Source: Peribacillus asahii (lineage in GTDB: Bacteria; Bacillota; Bacilli; Bacillales; DSM-1321). Taken from it: DNA of 64,000 nucleotides. Every line of letters begins with the position of its first letter. Positions within the stretch are counted from its first letter, which is position 1. A model generated the notes under the pieces. The model was not told the DNA's origin, ran no database searches, and was given only the letters and a program-made list of their open reading frames with translations. Below are positions 57,654-64,000 of the stretch, piece after piece. The DNA lies in NCBI RefSeq assembly GCF_004006295.1, contig NZ_CP026095.1, positions 1,598,001 to 1,662,000 of the forward strand, given 5' to 3'. A program made the translations under genes and the position numbers.

Positions 57654-59189
57654 ATGGAATATGTAATTGAGATGCTTAATATCCGGAAAGAATTCCCTGG
57701 AATTGTAGCAAATGATAATGTCACCCTGCAATTAAAAAAAGGGGAAATTCATGCCTTATTAGGTGAAAATGGTGCGGGAAAGTCAACATTAATGAACGTA
57801 CTGTTTGGCTTATATCAGCCTGAGCAAGGAGAAATTCGGGTCAAAGGAAAACCTGTTCATATTACAAGTCCAAATGTCGCTAACGATTTAGGAATCGGGA
57901 TGGTTCATCAGCATTTTATGTTGGTCGATCCTTTTACTGTAACGGAAAATATTATTCTCGGTAAGGAACCAGCAAACGCGGGAAAAATTAATTTAAAGGA
58001 TGCTAGTAAAAAGGTGCGTGAACTTTCAGTAAAGTATCATTTAAGCGTCGACCCTGATGCGAAAATTGCTGATATTTCCGTAGGGATGCAACAACGGGTC
58101 GAGATTTTGAAAACACTATATCGTGGTGCCGATATTTTAATTTTTGATGAACCAACTGCTGTATTAACTCCGCAAGAGATCAAAGAATTAATCGCTATTA
58201 TGAAAGCACTAATTAAAGAGGGAAAATCTATTATTTTAATTACACATAAACTTAAAGAAATTATGGAAGTTTGTGATCGTGTAACGGTTATTCGAAAAGG
58301 ACGAGGAATCGATACGTTGGATGTAAGGGATACCAATCCGAATGAACTGGCGAGCCTTATGGTGGGGCGTGATGTCGTTTTCAAAACAGAAAAAATAGAG
58401 GCGAAACCAACAGATATTGTTTTAGAAGTAAAGAACATTGAAGTGAAAGATTCTCGTGGCATTTCAGCGGTTAAGAATTTAAGTCTTTCCGTTCGAGCAG
58501 GCGAGATTATTGGAATTGCAGGGGTCGATGGTAATGGCCAGTCAGAGTTAATTGAAGCGTTAACAGGCTTGAAGAAGATAAGCGCTGGTACGATTAAGCT
58601 AAACGGAAAAGAGATTCAAAATCAAAGGCCGCGTAAGGTAACTGAAGCAGGTGTTGGGCATATCCCAGAAGATCGTCATAAGCACGGATTAGTGCTGGAC
58701 TATAGTATCGGGGAAAATATCGTTTTGCAAACTTATTATCAAGAGCCTTACTCTAAAAAAGGCGTATTAAACTCGAAGAAAATTTTTGAAAAAGCACGAA
58801 AAATTATTAAAGAATATGATGTGCGGACCCCGAGTGAATATACGCCAGCTCGCTCTCTTTCTGGTGGAAATCAGCAAAAAGCAATTATCGGTCGTGAAGT
58901 CGATCGTAATCCGGATTTACTTATAGCGGCTCAACCAACCCGTGGACTAGATGTTGGTGCGATTGAATTCATTCATAAGCGTCTTATTGAACAGCGTGAT
59001 ACTGGTAAAGCAATCCTCTTAATTTCATTTGAAATAGATGAGATTATGAATGTTAGTGACAAGATTGCAGTCATTTACGAAGGAGAAATCGTGGCCATCG
59101 TTGACCCTAAAAAAGCGACAGAGCAAGAACTAGGGTTATTAATGGCTGGAAGTAAACGTGCGGAAGCAGGTGACAAATCGAATGTCTAA
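57654..59189 (+). CDS. nupO: Nucleoside ABC transporter ATPase (NupO-like)
   Basis: 511 aa from ATG 57654, better spaced from TAGGAGTG (57639-57645) than the ATG at 57648. Two ABC domains in one chain: the first with Walker A LLGENGAGKST and Walker B LIFDEPTAVLT, the second with the degenerate loop GVDGNGQSELIEAL and SGGNQQKAIIGRE, as in sugar/nucleoside importers. Energises uptake with the two permeases. Ends eight bases inside the next gene. Confidence 0.93.
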   Translation: MEYVIEMLNIRKEFPGIVANDNVTLQLKKGEIHALLGENGAGKSTLMNVLFGLYQPEQGEIRVKGKPVHITSPNVANDLGIGMVHQHFMLVDPFTVTENIILGKEPANAGKINLKDASKKVRELSVKYHLSVDPDAKIADISVGMQQRVEILKTLYRGADILIFDEPTAVLTPQEIKELIAIMKALIKEGKSIILITHKLKEIMEVCDRVTVIRKGRGIDTLDVRDTNPNELASLMVGRDVVFKTEKIEAKPTDIVLEVKNIEVKDSRGISAVKNLSLSVRAGEIIGIAGVDGNGQSELIEALTGLKKISAGTIKLNGKEIQNQRPRKVTEAGVGHIPEDRHKHGLVLDYSIGENIVLQTYYQEPYSKKGVLNSKKIFEKARKIIKEYDVRTPSEYTPARSLSGGNQQKAIIGREVDRNPDLLIAAQPTRGLDVGAIEFIHKRLIEQRDTGKAILLISFEIDEIMNVSDKIAVIYEGEIVAIVDPKKATEQELGLLMAGSKRAEAGDKSNV

Positions 59190-60228
59190 ATATTTGTCCA
59201 AATTAACCATTCCACTACTTGCAGTCGTGCTAGGATTAATTGCTGGTTCCATCATCATGCTTATTAGCGGTTATGACCCAATCGCAGGCTACGGGGTGAT
59301 GCTCGATGGTATTATTGGCGAGCAATACTATATCGGTGAATCGTTACGAACGATTATTACGTATGCTTTAGCCGGTCTAGCGGTAGCATTTGCCTTTCGA
59401 ACGGGACTATTTAATATCGGAGTAGAAGGGCAATTAATTGTCGGTTGGCTCGCCGCTGTTTGGGTCGGAGTTGCTTTTGAATTACCTAAGTTCATTCATT
59501 TGCCGCTAGCAATTGTAGCCGGTGCGTTAGCAGGAGCACTTTGGGCGTTTATTCCAGGGTATTTAAAAGCAAAATTTAGAGTACATGAAGTTATCGTGTC
59601 CATTATGTTAAATTATACTGCACTTTATGTGACCAACTATTTAATTAACGATATTTTGACTGATAAAAAGGATAGAACAGAAAGAATTGCGGATTCCGCT
59701 TCACTTAGTTCTCCGTTCTTACAATCGCTTACAGACTATTCACGATTGCACTGGGGGATTGTTATTGCTATCATTTGCATCATCATTATGTGGTTTATTC
59801 TTGAAAAAACAAAAATGGGTTTTGAATTAAAGGCGGTTGGCTTCAACCAACATGCTTCTGAATATGCTGGGATGAGCGTAAATAAGAATATTATTCTTTC
59901 TATGGTGATTTCTGGTGTATTTGCAGGTCTTGCAGGTGTCATGGAAGGATTGGGTACATTTGGTTATGCAGCGATTAAAGGTGGTTTTACAGGCATGGGC
60001 TTTGATGGAATTGCGGTTGCACTACTTGGCGCAAATACAGCGATTGGTGTTGCTTTAGCAGCGATACTATTTGGCGGCTTGAAAGCGGGAGCGTTAAATA
60101 TGCCGTTGCAAATCGGGATTCCAAGTGAGATTGTGGATATTATTATTGCGTTAATTATTTTCTTCGTGGCGGCTAGCTATTTCATTCGATGGCTTGCTCA
60201 ACGCTTTAACAAGAAAGGAGTGAAATAA
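59182..60228 (+). CDS. nupP: Nucleoside ABC transporter permease (NupP-like)
   Basis: 348 aa from ATG 59182 (SD CAGGTGAC); it overlaps nupO by eight bases. BPD_transp_2/LIV-type permease, about nine helices, with the family segment NIGVEGQLIVGWLAAV near residue 78 and FGGLKAGALNMPLQIGIP. First membrane subunit of the importer. Confidence 0.92.
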   Translation: MSKYLSKLTIPLLAVVLGLIAGSIIMLISGYDPIAGYGVMLDGIIGEQYYIGESLRTIITYALAGLAVAFAFRTGLFNIGVEGQLIVGWLAAVWVGVAFELPKFIHLPLAIVAGALAGALWAFIPGYLKAKFRVHEVIVSIMLNYTALYVTNYLINDILTDKKDRTERIADSASLSSPFLQSLTDYSRLHWGIVIAIICIIIMWFILEKTKMGFELKAVGFNQHASEYAGMSVNKNIILSMVISGVFAGLAGVMEGLGTFGYAAIKGGFTGMGFDGIAVALLGANTAIGVALAAILFGGLKAGALNMPLQIGIPSEIVDIIIALIIFFVAASYFIRWLAQRFNKKGVK

Positions 60229-61188
60229 GTGGACTTTTATCAAGTGTTATTAATCATTATCCCATCAATGATTGCCTACGCTGCCCCGCTTATTTTCACT
60301 GCACTTGGTGGGGTATTCTCGGAGCGCTCTGGTGTTATTAATATTGGTTTAGAAGGTTTAATGGTTATCGGAGCATTTACAGGCATTGTGTTTAACTTAA
60401 CATATGCAGATGTATTTGGAAACTGGACACCTTGGATTTCTGTTCTTGTTGCGATGGTGGCAGGAGTGTTATTTTCACTGCTCCTTGCTGTAGCTACCAT
60501 TACATTCCGGGCTGATCAAACGGTTAGCGGGGTGGCATTAAACTTGTTATCTGTCGGTTTAACGATATTTCTTGTGAAAAAGATTTATGATAAAGGACAA
60601 ACAGATTTTATTTCTGAAACATTTGCCCGAATTGATATCCCATTATTAAGTGATATTCCATTTATTGGACCGGTTTTCTTCTCTAATAGTTATTATATTG
60701 CGTATATTGCGATTTTAGTTTCGTTTATCGTTTGGTATATTTTATACAAAACTCCATTTGGTCTACGCATACGTGCAGTTGGTGAACATCCAATGGCTGC
60801 TGATACGATGGGCGTTAATGTATTCAAAATTCGTTACGCAGGAGTGTTAATTTCTGGTGCTTTTGCTGGAGTTGGCGGTGCTATTCATGCGACGATTTTT
60901 GCAAATGATTTTAGCCATGCGACAATTAACGGTCAAGGTTTCATGGCAATTGCTGCGATGATTTTTGGAAAGTGGCATCCTGTTGGGGCAATGGGTGCAG
61001 CTTTATTTTTTGGGTTGGCACAAAGCTTAAGCATTGTCGGGTCAAGCCTACCGCTTTTTAAAGATATTCCATCTGTATATTTATTAATTGCTCCTTACGT
61101 GCTTACCATTATTGCTCTGACAGGATTCATTGGTCGTGCCGATGCGCCTAAAGCAGCTGGGCAACCGTATATTAAAGGGGAACGCTAA
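60229..61188 (+). CDS. nupQ: Nucleoside ABC transporter permease (NupQ-like)
   Basis: 319 aa second permease with SGVINIGLEGLMVIGAF near residue 32 and GINGQGFMA-like region (TINGQGFMAIAAMIFGKW). GTG start directly after the nupP stop, AAGGAG in front. Together with NupN/O/P it would form a BMP-type nucleoside importer; substrate is inferred by homology only. Confidence 0.92.
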   Translation: MDFYQVLLIIIPSMIAYAAPLIFTALGGVFSERSGVINIGLEGLMVIGAFTGIVFNLTYADVFGNWTPWISVLVAMVAGVLFSLLLAVATITFRADQTVSGVALNLLSVGLTIFLVKKIYDKGQTDFISETFARIDIPLLSDIPFIGPVFFSNSYYIAYIAILVSFIVWYILYKTPFGLRIRAVGEHPMAADTMGVNVFKIRYAGVLISGAFAGVGGAIHATIFANDFSHATINGQGFMAIAAMIFGKWHPVGAMGAALFFGLAQSLSIVGSSLPLFKDIPSVYLLIAPYVLTIIALTGFIGRADAPKAAGQPYIKGER

Positions 61189-61196
61189 CAGATAAC

Positions 61197-61234
61197 AAGA
61201 AACCGGCCGAGCTGTGTGAGCTAGCTGGTTTCTT
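61197..61234 (+). terminator. Terminator after the nup operon
   Basis: AAGAAACC (61197-61204) with GGTTTCTT (61227-61234), extended by GGC/GCT and an inner AGCT/AGCT stem with GTGTG loop. Only a short U tract. Confidence 0.75.
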
Positions 61235-61295
61235 TGCTATTGGCGCCGTTAAACAACAGTGTCTTATTACAAAGCCTTAAAAAAGTAGTTGGAAC

Positions 61296-61325
61296 TTGCA
61301 TGATTTTTCTTTTCGCATGTATATT
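61296..61325 (+). promoter_or_regulatory. sigma-A promoter of ymfF-ymfH
   Basis: TTGCAT (61296-61301), 18-base spacer, TATATT (61320-61325). Confidence 0.6.
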
Positions 61326-61408
61326 TTAATGTAGAAGTAAATGTTTAAAAGGCTTATAACATACAAACAATAAGTATATCGGTTTTATACATATTAAGGA
61401 GGATGATC

Positions 61409-62689
61409 ATGGCGATTGCTTCTGAAACAATCAAGCACAAAAGCGGTTACAAGCTCCATATTGTTCGTACTACTAAATATAAAACGAATACACTGGTATT
61501 CAAAATGAAAGCGCCACTAACGAAAGAAACGGTGACATATCGGGCGCTATTTCCGCATGTTTTACAAAGTAATACAAGTAAATATCCGACAACACCTGAG
61601 CTTCGATCTTATTTAGATGATTTGTACGGAGCTGGACTTTATGTGGATGTGACAAAAAAAGGAGAATACCACATTATTAGTTTCACCATTGATATTGTAA
61701 ATGAGAAGTTTTTAAGCGATACTACGCCGCTTTTAGAGAAGGCTTTTTCGCTTTTGTCTGAGGTTCTTTTTCAGCCAAAAGTTGAAGAGATGGCTTTTGA
61801 TTCAGCAACTGTAACAAATGAAAAACGAGCATTAAAGCAACGAATTCAATCCATTTTTGATGATAAAATGCGCTACTCGTCGAAGCGTCTTGTCGAAGAA
61901 ATGTGTGCCAATGAACCTTATGCGCTAGAAGCAAATGGCCGTTTGGAAGAATTGGAGCAAATTACGCCAATGTCTCTTTACGATTATTATCAAAAAGCGC
62001 TGAATGAAGATGAAATTGACTTATATGTAATAGGTGATCTTTCAGAGGACGAAGTAGATGGATTAGCGAGTCAGTATATCTCGCTTTCTGACCGTAAACC
62101 AGTTGTGTTGTCGAGACAGGCTAATGCTTCGATTGAGGATGAAAAGGAAGTAATTGAAAAAATCGATGTAAAGCAAGGAAAATTAAATATCGGTTATCGG
62201 ACGAATATTTTATATGGAGACCCTCAGTATTTTGCCTTGCAGCTATTTAACGGTCTTTTTGGTGGTTTTTCTCACTCCAAATTATTTATCAATGTGCGCG
62301 AAAAGGCCAGTCTCGCTTATTATGCAGCGTCTAGGGTAGAAAGTCATAAAGGCTTATTAATGGTCATGTCAGGAATTGAAAATGAGAACTATAAGCAGGC
62401 TGTTGACATTATTAAAGAACAGTTTGAGGCGATGGAGCAAGGGGATTTTACAGAAGAAGAACTATTGCAAACGAAGGCAGTTGTGAAAAACCAAGTATTA
62501 GAAACGGTGGATGTTGCACGAGGTTTGGTCGAGCTTTTATATCATAATGTGCTGGCGAATCAGTCTATTGCTCTCGATGAATGGATAGAAAAGACGGAAC
62601 AAGTTACAAAAGAGGAAGTTATTAAAGTTGCTAACCAGATGAAGTTAGATACGATTTATTTCTTAACGGGAACGGAGGTGCAACGCTGA
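61409..62689 (+). CDS. ymfF: M16-family protein YmfF, lacking the zinc motif
   Basis: 426 aa from ATG 61409, six bases after AAGGAGG (61396-61402). M16 peptidase fold in two halves, but no H-x-x-E-H anywhere in the N-terminal half; the equivalent region reads LDDLYGAGLYVDVTKKG. The C-terminal half has the VREKASLAYYAAS substrate-handling motif. It likely forms an inactive partner to YmfH, as in mitochondrial-type and AlbE/AlbF pairs. Overlaps ymfH by one base. Confidence 0.92.
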   Translation: MAIASETIKHKSGYKLHIVRTTKYKTNTLVFKMKAPLTKETVTYRALFPHVLQSNTSKYPTTPELRSYLDDLYGAGLYVDVTKKGEYHIISFTIDIVNEKFLSDTTPLLEKAFSLLSEVLFQPKVEEMAFDSATVTNEKRALKQRIQSIFDDKMRYSSKRLVEEMCANEPYALEANGRLEELEQITPMSLYDYYQKALNEDEIDLYVIGDLSEDEVDGLASQYISLSDRKPVVLSRQANASIEDEKEVIEKIDVKQGKLNIGYRTNILYGDPQYFALQLFNGLFGGFSHSKLFINVREKASLAYYAASRVESHKGLLMVMSGIENENYKQAVDIIKEQFEAMEQGDFTEEELLQTKAVVKNQVLETVDVARGLVELLYHNVLANQSIALDEWIEKTEQVTKEEVIKVANQMKLDTIYFLTGTEVQR

Positions 62690-63975
62690 TGGAGAAGATT
62701 CTTTTTGATCAATTACAAGAAGAGTTGTATTATGAAAAATTAACGAATGGCTTAGATGTGTATATTTTACCGAAACAGGGGTTTAATAAATCGTTTGCGA
62801 CGTTTACGACAAAGTATGGCTCAGTTGATAACCATTTTAAATCTTTACAGAAACAGGAATTTGTTCAAGTGCCTGATGGCATTGCTCATTTTTTAGAGCA
62901 CAAGCTATTTGAGAAGGAAGATGGAGATGTTTTTCAACAATTTAGTAAGCAGGGAGCTTCGGCCAATGCGTTTACCTCTTTTACTAGAACGGCTTATCTT
63001 TTCTCAAGCACAGATGAATTTCAATCGAATTTAACGACCTTGATTGATTTTGTTCAAGATCCCTATTTTTCTGAGAAAACGGTTGAAAAAGAAAAAGGAA
63101 TTATTGGTCAAGAAATTAATATGTATGATGATAATCCAGATTGGCGACTATATTTCGGTACAATTGCAAATATGTACCACCATCATCCAGTTAAAATTGA
63201 TATTGCCGGTACGGTTGAATCGATTGCGAAAATTGATAAAGATATGTTATATGAGTGTTATCATACTTTTTATCATCCAAGCAATATGCTATTGTTTATT
63301 GTTGGTCCTGTTGAAGTGGAATCGATTATGGAGCAAATTCGTCAAAATCAGAACAGTAAGAAGTACGAGGCTGGAGCAGAAATTGAACGAAATTTTGAGT
63401 CGGAGCCGGATTCCGTTGCTAAGAAGATGGAACGTTTGAGCATGAATGTACAAACACCAAAAGTGATGCTTGGCATTAAAGCTGCAAATGTACAGCAAAG
63501 CGGGAAGGAACTTTTGAAGCGAGAGCTCGCAACGAATATTTATTTAGAAATGTTATTTGGGAAAAGTTCTCCCCTTCATGAAAATTTGTACACAAAAGGG
63601 TATATCGATCAAAGTTTTTCATATGATTATACACAAGAACAAGGCTTTGGCTTTGCTTTAATTGGCGGTGATAGTGCGAAGCCGGACGAATTAGCTGAGC
63701 AGCTGCTTCGTATCTTACAGCAATCGAAGACAGGAACAGGGTTAACAGAGGAGAGCTTGCAGCGAACGGTTAAGAAAAAAATTGGCTCTTTTCTACGTTC
63801 ACTGAATTCCCCGGAGTACATTGCCAACCAATTTACAAGGTATGCGTTTAATGACATGAATTTGTTTGATGTTGTAAGTGAATTAGAGCAGCTAACTTTC
63901 ACAGACATTAAACATATCGCTAATGAATTAGTGACAGATGATCGAATTACGGTATGTCAAGTCATTCCTAAATAA
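62689..63975 (+). CDS. ymfH: M16 zinc metallopeptidase YmfH
   Basis: 428 aa with intact inverted zinc motif H67-F-L-E70-H71 and downstream ligand E142 (GQEINMYDDNPDW). It starts on the last base of ymfF, with GGAGGTG as SD. Paired with the inactive YmfF it should form a heterodimeric peptidase; physiological substrate unknown. It has no signal peptide, so it is cytoplasmic. Confidence 0.93.
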   Translation: MEKILFDQLQEELYYEKLTNGLDVYILPKQGFNKSFATFTTKYGSVDNHFKSLQKQEFVQVPDGIAHFLEHKLFEKEDGDVFQQFSKQGASANAFTSFTRTAYLFSSTDEFQSNLTTLIDFVQDPYFSEKTVEKEKGIIGQEINMYDDNPDWRLYFGTIANMYHHHPVKIDIAGTVESIAKIDKDMLYECYHTFYHPSNMLLFIVGPVEVESIMEQIRQNQNSKKYEAGAEIERNFESEPDSVAKKMERLSMNVQTPKVMLGIKAANVQQSGKELLKRELATNIYLEMLFGKSSPLHENLYTKGYIDQSFSYDYTQEQGFGFALIGGDSAKPDELAEQLLRILQQSKTGTGLTEESLQRTVKKKIGSFLRSLNSPEYIANQFTRYAFNDMNLFDVVSELEQLTFTDIKHIANELVTDDRITVCQVIPK

Positions 63976-64000
63976 AGTGAAACTTCCATCAGTGGGGGTT
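63971..64000 (+). terminator. Left half of a probable terminator after ymfH (cut by window end)
   Basis: ACTTCCATCAGTGGGGGTT begins right after the ymfH stop and looks like the first arm of a GC-rich hairpin whose second arm lies beyond the window. The AATAAAGTGAAACTTC part also occurs at 49837-49852. Confidence 0.35.

Overview
The window is a low-GC Firmicutes chromosome segment, almost certainly a spore-forming, motile Bacillaceae species. The evidence is a B. subtilis-like gene order from the fla/che operon through to ymfH, Gram-positive-specific proteins (PolC, FliY, CheC/CheD, RNase J2, SwrB) and sporulation genes (spoIIIE, dpaA, dpaB). Most start choices rest on purine-rich Shine-Dalgarno (SD) sites and on recalled B. 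subtilis N-termini. No tRNA, rRNA, prophage, CRISPR array or intact insertion sequence was seen. All genes but one are on the + strand.

Layout. 1-16863: distal part of the fla/che operon: end of fliL, C-ring genes fliM and fliY, cheY, export gate fliO-P-Q-R-flhB-flhA, placement GTPase/ATPase flhF-flhG, chemotaxis cheB-A-W-C-D, sigD and swrB. 16875-20216: rpsB, tsf, pyrH, frr. 20595-24670: uppS, cdsA, dxr, rseP (isoprenoid and phospholipid synthesis, site-2 protease). 25190-31355: proS and polC. 31392-39055: the nusA-infB translation operon (rimP, nusA, rnpM, rplGA, infB, ylxP, rbfA), then truB, ribF and rpsO. 39347-44431: pnp, ylxY, mlpA, ymxH. 44510-49533: dipicolinate and lysine/diaminopimelate block dpaA-dpaB-asd-dapG-dapA. 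50192-55424: rnjB, tepA, ylzJ-like gene and spoIIIE. 55462-55755: the only minus-strand gene, a small DUF6509-like protein. 56122-61188: a nucleoside-type BMP lipoprotein/ABC importer (nupN-O-P-Q-like). 61409-63975: the M16 peptidase-like pair ymfF-ymfH.

How the parts work together. The first 17 kb builds and steers the flagellum and makes the sigma factor for late flagellar genes. The middle is housekeeping: translation, RNA turnover, replication and envelope precursors. The dpa-asd-dap cluster supplies dihydrodipicolinate and the enzyme that oxidises it to spore dipicolinate; a sigma-K-like promoter lies upstream of dpaA.

Most notable points. (1) fliY is split by a -1 frame change at a run of six G (1772-1777), which separates the CheC-like part from the FliN-like part. 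(2) Several unexplained structured intergenic stretches: cheA-cheW, frr-uppS and nupN-nupO. (3) Copies of a palindromic intergenic repeat of a type I recall from Bacillus genomes, at 41618-41767 and, collapsed, at 57411-57442. (4) A YlxY deacetylase homologue without the usual catalytic Asp. I did not find a wholly new multi-gene system; the window is mainly conserved core genome.
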